Assembly: GCF_023913755.1 (NCBI RefSeq)
Contig: NZ_JAMXBJ010000050.1
Coordinates: 1 to 64,000 of the forward strand
Origin: Pseudarthrobacter cellobiosi
GTDB taxonomy: Bacteria; Actinomycetota; Actinomycetes; Actinomycetales; Micrococcaceae
Direction of reading: 5' to 3'
Length of the DNA stretch: 64,000 nt
Notes under the pieces: model-generated
What the model saw: only the letters and a program-made list of their open reading frames with translations
Told to the model about the DNA's origin: nothing
Databases searched by the model: none
Program-made: the position numbers and the translations under genes
In this document: piece by piece, positions 47,846 to 55,987 of the stretch
Layout of the letters: every line of letters starts with the position of its first letter
How positions within the stretch are numbered: the stretch's first letter is position 1

Positions 47846-49196
47846 CGTTGACTCATCAAAGATGCCCGCGTAGCTGCAATCGAAGAATCATTTGAGAATG
47901 CCCGCGCAGCGGCGTGTCCGTCGGGGCGGTGTCCGCCGCTTCGGCATTGTGAGCCATGGAGCTTTCGATGAGTGAACGCAGGGCTGTCACGAAGGTCATC
48001 GCCACGCGGTATGCCCGGGCGGGCCGGGCGGTGAAGAAGCAGATTCTGGATGAGCTGTGTGCAACGACCGGATGGCACCGGGACCACACCCGCAAGTCGC
48101 TCCGGCACGCGCTGGTGCTCAAGCCCGTCCGGCCCCGGGCTGCCCGGGCGCCGCTCTACGGGGAGCCGGTGATCGAGGCGCTGCGGTTCTGCTGGGCGGT
48201 CCAGGGGACCCTGTGCGGGCGGCTCCTGGCGGCTGCGCTCCCGGACCTGGTGCCGCGCCTGCGGCGGTTCAAGGAGCTCCGCATTGATACCGAGACCGCC
48301 GCGCAACTGCTGAGGATCGCCCCGGACACCATCGACCGCCGGCTCAAGGCAGACCAGGCGAAACTTGAGCCCCGCGGCCGGTCCCATACCAAGCCCGGAA
48401 CACTGCTGAAGGACTCGATTCCGATCCGGACCTGGGCCGAGTGGGACGATGCGGTGCCCGGGTTCGTCGAGATCGATCTGGTCGGCCACGAGGGCGGCAA
48501 CAGCCAGTGCGAGTTCTGCTTCACCCTTGATATCACTGACATCGCGACCGGCTGGACGGAAACCCGCTCGGTGATCAACAAGGCGCAGAAATGGGTTTTC
48601 GCTGCCATCAAAGACGCTACCGCCGCGTTTCCGTTTCCCGTCCTGGGCCTCGACTCGGACAACGGCTCGGAGTTCATCAACTGGGAGCTGTTCCGCTGGT
48701 GCGAACAGGAAAATCTCACCTTCACCCGCTCCCGGTCCGGGAACAAGAACGACGGTGCCCACGTCGAACAGAAGAACTGGCACATCGTCCGCCAGACCGT
48801 CGGCTACCACCGCTACGACACGGCTGGTGAGCTGGAACTGCTCAACCGGATCTGGGCGCTCCAGCGGCTCCTGACCAACCATTTCGGGCCACAGCAAAAA
48901 CTCCTCACGAAAGTCCGGAGCGGCGCGAAGACCAGCAAGACCTACGACTCACCCGCTACCCCGTTCCAGCGCATCCTGGCCGACTCCGGCACCGTCAGCA
49001 TGGATACGAAGGCCCGCCTGAAACGCGAAAACAAGCCCCTGAACCCGGCCGCCATCCAACGACAAATCCAGGCCCTCTCCGCGGAGCTCCTGACCCTGAG
49101 CACCGCAAAGCGAGCCCCTGACAGGCAGCCAACCATCCGGGCAAAACTAAATGATTCCTCGAAACAACCCAGGCGGGCATCTTGACATGATTCCTC
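47846..49196 (+). mobile_element. Intact rve-type insertion sequence
   Basis: About 1.35 kb. The left end begins CGTTGACTCAT (47846) then AAAGATGCCCGC, with a second GAATCATTTGAGAATGCCCGC unit; the right end mirrors it (complement reads TCAAGATGCCCGCC and CGAGGAATCATTT, 49145-49185). It encloses one transposase gene at 47956-49185. Exact termini and any target duplication cannot be set without another copy. The IS family name is left open. Confidence 0.75.
47956..49185 (+). CDS. DDE transposase with integrase (rve) core
   Basis: 409 aa. N-terminal helix-turn-helix-like region (MSERRAVTKVIATRYARAGRAVKKQILDELCATTGWHRDHTRKSLRHALVLK), then the retroviral-integrase-type core: EIDLVGHEGGN (first Asp), LDSDNGSEFIN (second Asp) and KNDGAHVEQKNW (Glu). 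C-terminal basic tail. Catalytic residues are intact, so the protein may be active, unlike the copies at 41.6 and 45.2-46.1 kb. Confidence 0.88.
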   Translation: MELSMSERRAVTKVIATRYARAGRAVKKQILDELCATTGWHRDHTRKSLRHALVLKPVRPRAARAPLYGEPVIEALRFCWAVQGTLCGRLLAAALPDLVPRLRRFKELRIDTETAAQLLRIAPDTIDRRLKADQAKLEPRGRSHTKPGTLLKDSIPIRTWAEWDDAVPGFVEIDLVGHEGGNSQCEFCFTLDITDIATGWTETRSVINKAQKWVFAAIKDATAAFPFPVLGLDSDNGSEFINWELFRWCEQENLTFTRSRSGNKNDGAHVEQKNWHIVRQTVGYHRYDTAGELELLNRIWALQRLLTNHFGPQQKLLTKVRSGAKTSKTYDSPATPFQRILADSGTVSMDTKARLKRENKPLNPAAIQRQIQALSAELLTLSTAKRAPDRQPTIRAKLNDSSKQPRRAS

Positions 49197-49336
49197 GGGT
49201 GATGATCTGAGTAATGTGCTGGCCGTGATTCTGGCGGCCATAAAACCGCCGTGCTTCCGTCGAGGATCGAGAGGACAATTGTGTGTAGTGGGTCAGGTCC
49301 AGACGTTCAGCCGGGGCCTTCAACAGGAGAGATGAC

Positions 49337-49717
49337 ATGGGTGATCCCATCGCTTACCTTGATACCTCCGAGGTCCGTGCCGGAAAACTTGAGGAGCTCA
49401 AGGCAGCCATGGCAGAAATCGTCGCGTTCGTTGAGCAAAATGAGCCGCAGATCATCTCCTACTGCGTCTGTTTCTCAGAGGACGGATCCATCATGAGCGT
49501 CCTCCATTTTCATCCTGACGCGGCCTCGTTGGAGCTCCATATGAAGGTGGCGGGCCCCAAGTTCCCGCCAGTTGCACCACTCATCAAGCTAAGAACAATC
49601 GAAATATTCGGCCGCCCAACCGAGGACCTGGTGGCGCAACTTCGAGCGAAGGCACAGCTCCTCGGCGCCGGATCCGTCACTGTCCGTGACGTTCACGCCG
49701 GCTTCGCCCGCGGCTAG
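49337..49717 (+). CDS. Hypothetical ABM-like protein
   Basis: 126 aa, ATG with AGGAGAG 5 nt upstream. PIAYLDTSEVRAGKLEELKAAMAEIVAFVEQNEPQIISYCVCFSEDGSIMSVLHFHPDAASLELHMKVAGPKF is compatible with a dimeric alpha/beta-barrel. The stop TAG at 49715-49717 is inside the CTAG target duplicated by the IS5-like unit, so insertion occurred exactly at this 3' end. Function unknown. Confidence 0.7.
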   Translation: MGDPIAYLDTSEVRAGKLEELKAAMAEIVAFVEQNEPQIISYCVCFSEDGSIMSVLHFHPDAASLELHMKVAGPKFPPVAPLIKLRTIEIFGRPTEDLVAQLRAKAQLLGAGSVTVRDVHAGFARG

Positions 49718-49900
49718 GGCGTGTCTCCCAATGGTTGGGTTGCCAGACAACCAAATGCTCCCTCCAGACCAATCAGAGCTAGTTACTCACCAGTTACTTG
49801 TCCCTTGGGGACAGCTTTAGGAGTACCGGGCCCTGTTGGCGAGTCGCCGGCAGGGACACCGGGCCGATCTGTCGAACGCCCCGAGCGGTACGGTTGAGTT

Positions 49901-50581
49901 GTGAACGCCGTTATCGATCACCTGGTCATCGCCGCCGATTCGCTGGAACAGGGCGCGGCCTGGTGCGCGGCAACGTTCGGCGTCCAGCCCTCCGGTGGTG
50001 GCAAGCACCCGTTGATGGGTACTCACAACCGAGTGATTGCCATCAGCAGCGAGAGCTTCCCCGACTGCTACCTCGAGGTCATCGCGATCGATCCCGACGC
50101 GCCGGCGCCGGGGAGGCCGCGCTGGTTCGGCTTGGACCACCCCGGGGTGCGCGAGGCTGTCCGCGAATCCCCTCGGCTGGTGCACGCTGTGGCGCGCACG
50201 CGCAAGATCGAGATGCTGCGCCGGGACCTTGCCAACTTCGCCCTCAACCCTGGCGAGTTGCTGGCAGCGCAGCGCGACACGCCTCACGGACTGTTGAAGT
50301 GGCGAATCACAGTCCGCGACGACGGCCGCGCTGAATGCGCAGGCGCGCTGCCCAGCTTGATCGAATGGGAGGGGCAACATCCGTGTGCCCACATGCACCT
50401 CACTGATGTGGCGCTGCAGGGCCTGGTGCTGCGCGGCGTTCCGACCCAGGCGGTCGACGTGCTGAAGCTTTCGGCCGTTCACACGAGCCCGATCGACGCT
50501 GTGCAGAACGCACCGCTCACCGCGACGCTGGAATCGCCGCGTGGCCGTGTTGTGCTCGATGCGTGGCACTTCGGAGGCTGA
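49901..50581 (+). CDS. Glyoxalase_3-type VOC protein
   Basis: 226 aa, GTG start. Opens IDHLVIAADSLEQGAAWCAATFGVQPSGGGKHPLMGTHNRVIAISSESFPDCYLEVIAIDPDAP, the pattern of the actinobacterial glyoxalase-like proteins; a second half with WEGQHPCAHMHLTDVALQGLVLRG completes the pseudo-symmetric fold. Metal positions (H, E) are plausible but not proven. It is the only complete non-transposase gene inside the 49718-51648 unit. Confidence 0.82.
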   Translation: MNAVIDHLVIAADSLEQGAAWCAATFGVQPSGGGKHPLMGTHNRVIAISSESFPDCYLEVIAIDPDAPAPGRPRWFGLDHPGVREAVRESPRLVHAVARTRKIEMLRRDLANFALNPGELLAAQRDTPHGLLKWRITVRDDGRAECAGALPSLIEWEGQHPCAHMHLTDVALQGLVLRGVPTQAVDVLKLSAVHTSPIDAVQNAPLTATLESPRGRVVLDAWHFGG

Positions 50582-50582
50582 A

Positions 50583-50700
50583 CAGCGCTGAAGCCGGCAG
50601 AGGGCGGGCCGGAGGGGAGTTCCTCAATGGGCAGTGCCTCCGCCGTGTAGCTGGCCACAACCTCATCAAATCCTTCAATGAGGGCCCGGTATTCCTAAAG
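50583..50700 (-). pseudogene. Fragment of an unidentified coding sequence
   Basis: The minus strand has a short open frame with EYRALIEGFDEVVASYTAEA then LPIEELPSGPP, which looks coded, but no start, and it ends against the VOC gene. It may be a residue of a gene lost during IS rearrangement. Weak. Confidence 0.25.
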
Positions 50701-50735
50701 CTGTCACAGTCATGCCGTTTTGGCAGGATTGATGC

Positions 50736-51652
50736 GTGAGTTCCCGTTATGCCTTGTTGTCCGATGCCCAGGGGGAGCACATTGCCCCGTTGATGCCTGA
50801 CTCTTCAGGGAAGCCTGGCCGCCCGTTCAAGGACCATCGGTCGATGACCGAGGGAATCATCTGCCGGTACCGGGCCGGAATCCCGTGGCGTGACCTGCCG
50901 GCACATTTTGGGTCGTGGAAGACCGTGTGGAAGCACCACCGACGCAACGCCGCCAACGGCATCTGGGACAAGGTGCTGGCGGCGTTGTTGACCCGTGCCG
51001 ATTCGGCCGGGCTGATCAATTGGGAGGTGTCGGCGGATTCCACGGTGAACCGTGCCCACCAGCACGGCACCAACCTGCCCCGCCACACAGGGGGACCGGT
51101 CGAATTACAAGAATCTGCTCGACGAGCCTGAGGACCATGCGATCGGCCGCTCCCGCGGCGGGCTGACCCGCGGCGGGCTGACCCGCGAAAATCCATGCCC
51201 TGGTGGATGGGAACATGCGCCCCCTCGTCCTGCTTCTGGGGCCCGGGCAGGGCGGGGACTCGCTCATGTTCGAGAACCTTATGGACGCCCTGAAGGTCGA
51301 CAGGGACGGGCCCGGCCGGGCCCGCACCCGCCCGGAACGGGCCATGGCCGACAAGGCCTAGTCCTCCAAGGCGATCCGCAAGTACCTGCGCGACCGCGGC
51401 ATCCAATGCGTCATCCCGGAAAAGGAGGACCAGAAGGCCAACCGCAAACGCAAGGGTTCCGCCGGCGGACGGCCCGTCACCTACGACAAGGAAGCGTACA
51501 AGCGCCGCAACGTCGTCGAGCGCAGCTTCAACACCCTCAAGCAATGGAGGTCCCTGGCCACCCGCTATGACAAACTCGCCCTCACCTACCGCTCAGCCGC
51601 GGTCCTGCACACCGTCGTCATCTGGAGCGCCCTATTGGGAGACACGCCCTAG
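50736..51652 (+). pseudogene. IS5-family transposase with several lesions
   Basis: Starts SSRYALLSDAQGEHIAPLMP, with GRPFKDHRSMTEGIICRYRAGIPWRDLP and first DDE Asp in SADSTVNRAHQH. A frameshift occurs near 51088, a 15-bp tandem duplication gives RGGLTRGGLTR at 51155-51184, a second frameshift follows, and a TAG at 51359-51361 stands where the family has DKAYSS. The end, VERSFNTLKQWRSLATRYDKLALTYRSAAVLHTVVIWSAL, stops at 51650-51652. Inactive. Confidence 0.85.
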
Positions 51653-51682
51653 TGCGGTGACCTGAAACGTTCGGGGTGTTGG

Positions 51683-51856
51683 TCATGCCGCCCTCGCGGA
51701 GTGGTGGCGCCCCCAACGGTGGCCCTTTTCGCTGCGGACGCTGGCGCGTTCACGGCGCTGGGCCTCGAGGATCCCCGGATCGCGGGGGTGTGCGTTGCGC
51801 CAGTCCGGCATCGTCAACGTGCCCGACTCAGCGATGCGCACCGATTCGGCGTCCAC
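51683..51856 (-). CDS. Small 57-aa protein with a perfect ribosome site
   Basis: GTG at 51854-51856 is preceded 7 nt upstream by AAGGAGG (complement 51864-51870). The peptide begins DAESVRIAESGTLTMPDW, is rich in Arg and Glu in the middle (RDPGILEAQRRERA) and ends HHSARAA with TGA at 51683-51685. No family recognised; it could be an intact small protein or the surviving part of a larger gene. It sits 30 bp beyond the IS5-like end. The 185 bp between it and the methyltransferase gene (51857-52041) holds nothing else I can support. Confidence 0.5.
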   Translation of the reverse strand: MDAESVRIAESGTLTMPDWRNAHPRDPGILEAQRRERASVRSEKGHRWGRHHSARAA

Positions 51857-52041
51857 CCCGCTACCTCCTTCTTGTGCAGAGAAGTAGGGAAAAACCAGTG
51901 TTCACACTCGCCTGCACAACCCCGAAAACACAGCTGCCGTTGTGCAGACGACTTAGAGGAAAATGACAACCGGGCGAAGGCATCAGGCGCGATGCCTCCG
52001 CGGCGACGCAGGGCCGCGAAAGGCACCCAAACATCATGGGG

Positions 52042-52839
52042 TCATCCGGGCACTGGGTCCGATTCACCCTTTCTCGCCAGGAATGAATGGCTGGAAACCC
52101 CATATTTGGCCGTCGCTGCCTGTGCCCTGTCGGAGACAAATTCGTAGCTGTTTGCCCTGCTGCTCTCGATGGTGAAGCCGGCGCCAGCGATCGTCTCCTG
52201 GTAGCTGTCCGTTTGGGCAGCACCTCCAATGCAGGCGGCCCAGAGGTCGGTGTTGCAGACAATTTTCGCGGTGAGCGGTACGGCGGTGACAATGTCGGCA
52301 ATTGCAAGACGCCCCCCAGGCCGCAGCACACGGGCCGCTTCCCGAAATACCGACGGCTTGTCCGGGGACAGGTTTATGACGCCATTGGAGATGACGCAGT
52401 CAAAACTGCCGTCCGCAAACGGAAGGCCTTCGATGTGGCCCTTGGTAAAGGTGACATGCGGATAGCCGCCGGGGTTCCGCAGGCGTTCAGCCTTGTCCAG
52501 CTGCTCTTCAGTCATATCAAGGCCAACGACGCGCCCCGTGGTGCCAACCATGGCGGCGGCGTAAAAGACGTCGGTCCCGGAACCGGAACCGAGGTCAAGG
52601 ACCTTCTCACCGGGAATAAGATCCGCCAGGTCGAAGAAGTATCCAACGCCGGCAAACGATTCGAGGGCGCCAGCAGGAATGGTGTCCAGGAGCTGGGGCG
52701 GGTAGCCCAGCTGCTCGGCAAGCCCGCGTCCCATTTTGAAGTGGTAGCTGCCGGTGGGGTTCAGGGCCACCGCGCGGTAGACCTGCTTGACCTTTTCCTC
52801 GAGTTCGCGGCGGTCTACTTCAACCGTTCCCGCATCCAT
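52042..52839 (-). CDS. ArsM-like SAM methyltransferase without arsenic-site cysteines
   Basis: 265 aa. [20 protein letters not shown] (SAM motif I), [49 protein letters not shown] and [11 protein letters not shown] follow the arsenite methyltransferase layout. However, the N-terminal Cys positions are absent ([10 protein letters not shown] where ArsM has GLGCGNP) and SNCVINLS reads SNGVINLS; only the Cys of ACIGGA is kept. So arsenite methylation is doubtful and a different thiol, metalloid or small-molecule substrate is likely. ATG at 52839 with GGAGGG upstream, 14 bp after the OsmC-like gene. Confidence 0.75.
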   Translation of the reverse strand: MDAGTVEVDRRELEEKVKQVYRAVALNPTGSYHFKMGRGLAEQLGYPPQLLDTIPAGALESFAGVGYFFDLADLIPGEKVLDLGSGSGTDVFYAAAMVGTTGRVVGLDMTEEQLDKAERLRNPGGYPHVTFTKGHIEGLPFADGSFDCVISNGVINLSPDKPSVFREAARVLRPGGRLAIADIVTAVPLTAKIVCNTDLWAACIGGAAQTDSYQETIAGAGFTIESSRANSYEFVSDRAQAATAKYGVSSHSFLARKGESDPVPG

Positions 52840-52853
52840 GGCCCGGCCCTCCG

Positions 52854-53426
52854 TCAGGCGATTTCGAGCGTGGTGTGCACGGGGACCGGATTGGTCAGGC
52901 AGTCGCGGACAGGCGAAGTGTCCTGAACGTAACGGCACAGCGCCTGCAGCTGCTCCAGTGTCGCATTCGGGCTGGAGACCCGGGCCGTTGCGCGTAACGC
53001 GGTGAATCCCGGCCGCGGACCGTCCAGGCCCAGGAAAGGACGGGCGTCCAGGTCGCCCTCCACCTGGAACTCCAGCGAGCGGATTTCAATGCCCTGGGCA
53101 GCCGCGTTTGCCGCGTAGCCCACGGAGTAGCAGAAGCCCAGCGCCTGCAGCAGGAGCTCGACGGCGTTGGGCCCGGCATTGTTGCCGAGCAACACGGGCG
53201 GCTCATCGCCCTCGAGGACGAAGCTGCCGGTCCGGCCGGTGTCGGGCTCGCCTGCATGCGTAAACCCGAGAATGTTGCCGGTGTTGTGCGTCCCATCAAG
53301 CCATGTTGTGGTTGCCTTAAAGGTGAAACTCGCCAGAGCGGGATCCGATTGAATCGCCCCTATCGTCCCCACCAGCTGGTCTACGTCAATTCCATTTCGG
53401 ATGGTGGCTACATCGCCCATCCCCAT
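52854..53426 (-). CDS. OsmC-family protein
   Basis: 190 aa. LLGNNAGPNAVELLLQALGFCYSVGYAANAAAQGIEIRSLEFQVEGDLD is the OsmC helix with the first redox Cys. The second Cys position, normally in the CPV motif, reads TSPVRDCLTNPV, with Ser there and a Cys four residues later. The family reduces hydroperoxides or handles sulfur compounds; a non-canonical redox pair is possible. AGAGG lies 5 nt before the ATG at 53426. First gene of the two-gene unit opposite the ArsR-rhodanese gene. Confidence 0.8.
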   Translation of the reverse strand: MGMGDVATIRNGIDVDQLVGTIGAIQSDPALASFTFKATTTWLDGTHNTGNILGFTHAGEPDTGRTGSFVLEGDEPPVLLGNNAGPNAVELLLQALGFCYSVGYAANAAAQGIEIRSLEFQVEGDLDARPFLGLDGPRPGFTALRATARVSSPNATLEQLQALCRYVQDTSPVRDCLTNPVPVHTTLEIA

Positions 53427-53478
53427 TCGCCTCTTTCCGATTTTTGCGCGGATCCGGAGCGGGTCCCCTCAGGTATAA

Positions 53479-53494
53479 TCAAGCAATCACTTGA
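53479..53494. promoter_or_regulatory. Operator site 1, ArsR-type inverted repeat
   Basis: TCAAGCAATCACTTGA: arms TCAAG and CTTGA, 6 bp apart, between the divergent OsmC and ArsR genes. It matches site 2 in both arms and spacing; centres are 50 bp apart. Confidence 0.65.
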
Positions 53495-53528
53495 ATATTT
53501 GAATTGCACACCTGGACGGGATAGATTG

Positions 53529-53544
53529 TCAAGTACTTACTTGA
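53529..53544 (+). promoter_or_regulatory. Operator site 2, ArsR-type inverted repeat
   Basis: TCAAGTACTTACTTGA: 7-bp arms TCAAGTA and TACTTGA around CT. A plus-strand promoter TTGAAT (53499-53504), 17 bp, TAGATT (53522-53527) ends just before it, so a bound repressor would cover the transcription start of the ArsR-rhodanese gene. Confidence 0.7.
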
Positions 53545-53569
53545 ATAGGTTCGATGAGCGGAGGCTCCG

Positions 53570-54244
53570 GTGAGCAGCAGGAAAGCCAAGGACGCACTCT
53601 TTGACGCGTTTTCATCGGTGGCCAAGGTGCTTGGCAGCGGCCGGCGCGCCGAGCTGGTGGACGTCCTTGCCCAGGGCGAACGTCCGGTGGACGAACTCGC
53701 TCAAGAGATCGGGCAGAGTGTAGCCAACACCTCACAGCACCTCCAGCACCTACAGCGGTCAGGACTGGTGCGCAGCCGGCGCCAGGGAACCCGGATCTAC
53801 TACCGGCTTAGCGGATCATCAGTAGCCGAACTTTGGGCAGCCATCCGCCACGTGGCTGCGGAGCATGTGGCGGAACTCGATAAACTCGCCACGGCCTGTC
53901 TTGGCGACCGCTCCGCCCTGGACACCCTGACGCAGGCTGAACTCCGCGAGCGGATGTCCGCCGGCGACGTCGTTGTCCTCGATGTGCGGCCTGAACCGGA
54001 GTTCCAGTCCGGGCATATCGCAGGAGCTGTGTCCGTTCCGCTCAAGGAGTTGGCGGCGAGACTGAGAAATCTCCCCGATGACCGCCAGGTTGTTGCCTAT
54101 TGCCGGGGCCCTTACTGCGTGTTCGCAAACGAAGCCGTACAAATGCTCCGCCTGGAAGGGATCCCGGCCACACGCCTGGAAGGCGGCTACCCGGAGTGGG
54201 CTGCCGCCGGGCTCCCAGTGGAGGTGGCCCCGCAGCCGGAATAG
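53570..54244 (+). CDS. ArsR-family regulator fused to a rhodanese domain
   Basis: 224 aa. Winged-helix ArsR domain (residues 8-100): VAKVLGSGRRAELVDVLAQGERPVDELAQEIGQSVANTSQHLQHLQRSGLVRSRRQGTRIYYRL. Rhodanese domain (about 120-220) with VLDVRPEPEFQSGHIAGAVSVPL and the active loop CRGPYC, whose first Cys would form a persulfide. No ArsR ELCVC arsenic-site motif. Likely a sulfur- or thiol-responsive repressor of itself and of the divergent osmC-methyltransferase unit, through the two TCAAG-N6-CTTGA sites. GTG start. Confidence 0.85.
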   Translation: MSSRKAKDALFDAFSSVAKVLGSGRRAELVDVLAQGERPVDELAQEIGQSVANTSQHLQHLQRSGLVRSRRQGTRIYYRLSGSSVAELWAAIRHVAAEHVAELDKLATACLGDRSALDTLTQAELRERMSAGDVVVLDVRPEPEFQSGHIAGAVSVPLKELAARLRNLPDDRQVVAYCRGPYCVFANEAVQMLRLEGIPATRLEGGYPEWAAAGLPVEVAPQPE

Positions 54245-54285
54245 CATCCGGCTATGCGGGCGCCCCGAGGGTCCCTGTTGTGAGG

Positions 54286-55125
54286 TTAACTCCGGCGCAG
54301 CGTCAGGATCTGTTCAGCGCGGCCGAACGGGCCCTGGAGATCGTGCAGGACAGTGGACGTGAGCCCAATCCCGTCAGTTCCGAAGGAGACGGCATTGTCC
54401 AGGCCCAGCCATTCGCCCTCGGGCCTGCGGTACATGTGGATCTGCAGGTCCAGGTTGGGGAAGGCATAGCTGTCTTTGCCCGGCGGGACCCTGGCCGCGA
54501 TTCCGTTGGCCGTGTCAACGAGGCCCATCAGGCGGGCCAGGTCGCCGCTGTCGGCTTTATCCGTCAGGGGGTGCTGGGTGCGGAGCCAGACGATGCCCGC
54601 GCCGGGCCGGTGGCCCTCGGCCACGCGCATCTCCAGGGACCGGATGTAGCCGCCTGGCCAGATGGCAGGGCCGTCGAGCGGTTTGCATTCATCCGGTGCC
54701 GGGATGGCGGTGTCCTCGACCGCGGCAACCGCGGCCGTGTCGCTGGTGATCATCCGCCACGCGGTGGCGCGGATGGCCACGCGGCCGTTCTCAACCAGTT
54801 CTGCCTGCAGGAGCTCGATGGTCCGGCCCGGACGGAGGGTGGCGGTTTCGATGTGGAACCCGCCACCAGGGATCAGGCCCAGTATCTCGTAGCTCAGCCG
54901 GGCCATCCGCATGTCGGCGCGGGGCTCGTGGCGCTCCAGGCTGTCCGCCATCAGGCCAGAGGCCGGCGCCATATGCTGTTCGTGCTCGTTCCAGGCCCCC
55001 TGTGCGTGGATGGTGGAGCAGAATCGCCCCTCACCCAGCGCCTGGTAGTAGAAAAAGCCTTCGGCCAGGTCTGGCAGATCCTTGGTCAACGTTGGCCCTT
55101 CCGACGATTCTGGGTGAATGATCAT
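54286..55125 (-). CDS. TesB-like acyl-CoA thioesterase
   Basis: 279 aa, double hot-dog layout. AQGAWNEHEQHMAPASGLMADSLERHEPRADMRMARLSYEILGLIPGGGFHIETATLRPGRTIELLQAELVENGRVAIRATAWRM is the first domain; the second contains NLDLQIHMYRRPEGEWLGLDNAVSFGTDGIGLTSTVLHDLQGPFGRAEQILTLRR. Hydrolyses acyl-CoA; chain-length preference unknown. 17 bp after the Nudix gene. Confidence 0.8.
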   Translation of the reverse strand: MIIHPESSEGPTLTKDLPDLAEGFFYYQALGEGRFCSTIHAQGAWNEHEQHMAPASGLMADSLERHEPRADMRMARLSYEILGLIPGGGFHIETATLRPGRTIELLQAELVENGRVAIRATAWRMITSDTAAVAAVEDTAIPAPDECKPLDGPAIWPGGYIRSLEMRVAEGHRPGAGIVWLRTQHPLTDKADSGDLARLMGLVDTANGIAARVPPGKDSYAFPNLDLQIHMYRRPEGEWLGLDNAVSFGTDGIGLTSTVLHDLQGPFGRAEQILTLRRS

Positions 55126-55142
55126 TAACTCTAACCGGTGCT

Positions 55143-55679
55143 CTACTGACCGGCCACCGCGGCAAGCTCCAGCATGCGCGGCAACAGGTCCGGCCAGGAT
55201 TTCGCGAAGCCTGGATGGAGCTCCTTCAGGTCCACCTCAGCCAGCGGGACCCACTGGAGTTCGAGACTTTCCGGATCGCTGATCACGGGGTCAAACGGCG
55301 CGGTCACCAGCACAACAACGGTGGTGTAGGACCAGTAGCCAACGTCCAGTACGGACGTGAAGAGGACGCTGACATCCGCGGCCGGCACTGCGGCTTCCTC
55401 GTGCGCCTCGCGGAGTGCGCCGGTGACAGCGTCCTCGCCCTGGTGCAATGCTCCGCCGGGGAGTCCCCACGTTCCCCCGTTGTGGCTCCACAACGCGCGG
55501 TGCTGCAGGAGAACGCCCTTGCCGGGGTCATAGGCCAGGACGCCGGCGGCACCGAATCTGCCCCAGAACTTGCCGTGGTCGCCCTCAACCCACGCGTCAC
55601 CGGGATCCCGCGGACCGGTCCGGAGCGGCGGAAACATGAGATTCGCATCAGGGGACGTGGCAGCCAAGGAGTGATCCAT
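55143..55679 (-). CDS. Nudix hydrolase
   Basis: 178 aa with an intact Nudix box GALHQGEDAVTGALREAHEEAAV (G-x5-E-x7-REx2EE) at about residues 75-97, and WGLPGGAL before it. Hydrolyses a nucleoside diphosphate derivative; substrate unknown. The N-terminal 35 residues are polar. Possible operon with the thioesterase (17-bp gap). Confidence 0.9.
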   Translation of the reverse strand: MDHSLAATSPDANLMFPPLRTGPRDPGDAWVEGDHGKFWGRFGAAGVLAYDPGKGVLLQHRALWSHNGGTWGLPGGALHQGEDAVTGALREAHEEAAVPAADVSVLFTSVLDVGYWSYTTVVVLVTAPFDPVISDPESLELQWVPLAEVDLKELHPGFAKSWPDLLPRMLELAAVAGQ

Positions 55680-55733
55680 TCCTCCAGTCTGACAGGTGCC
55701 CGGCGGCCCTGACGCTCAGGCGTCGGCCGCGCG

Positions 55734-55934
55734 TCAGCCTGTTTGGGCCCCGTGACCGCGTTCGACGGCGAAATCACCGCCGGGGTACATAACGGTTTCG
55801 TGTCCGTCGTCGAAGCGGACCAGGTAGGGCGGATGACCTTCCTGACCGCGGACTTCAACGATTACCCCGTGCCGGTCTGAGGACCCGACGGTCCTCCCCC
55901 GGACGATGATCCTGTCACCCTGCGCTGCCTCCAT
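55734..55934 (-). CDS. DUF1918-family protein
   Basis: 66 aa. GDRIIVRGRTVGSSDRHGVIVEVRGQEGHPPYLVRFDDGHETVMYPGGDFAVE is the DUF1918 (SH3-like) sequence. ATG at 55934 lies 8 nt after GGAGGTG; the slightly longer TTG form at 55949 is unlikely. Function unknown, widespread in actinobacteria. Confidence 0.88.
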   Translation of the reverse strand: MEAAQGDRIIVRGRTVGSSDRHGVIVEVRGQEGHPPYLVRFDDGHETVMYPGGDFAVERGHGAQTG

Positions 55935-55987
55935 GGCAATCACCTCCAAGGCCCAGAGTACGACTGACGGGGACCAGGGAACAGGGG

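Larger units (their letters stand above)
49718..51648 (+). mobile_element. IS5-like unit with a passenger gene
   Basis: Inverted ends GGCGTGTCTCCCAAT (49718-49732) and its complement (51634-51648), flanked by CTAG at 49714-49717 and 51649-51652, consistent with the YTAR duplication of IS5-type elements. Between the left end and the broken transposase (50736-51652) lie about 1 kb with the VOC gene (49901-50581). A standard IS5-like element would start close to its transposase. Either a passenger-carrying IS or a fusion after deletion between two copies. Confidence 0.65.

Noticed and set aside
53474..53479. TATAAT as a -10 element for the ArsR gene
   Set aside because: No -35 hexamer at a suitable distance upstream; the TTGAAT/TAGATT pair nearer the start is preferred.
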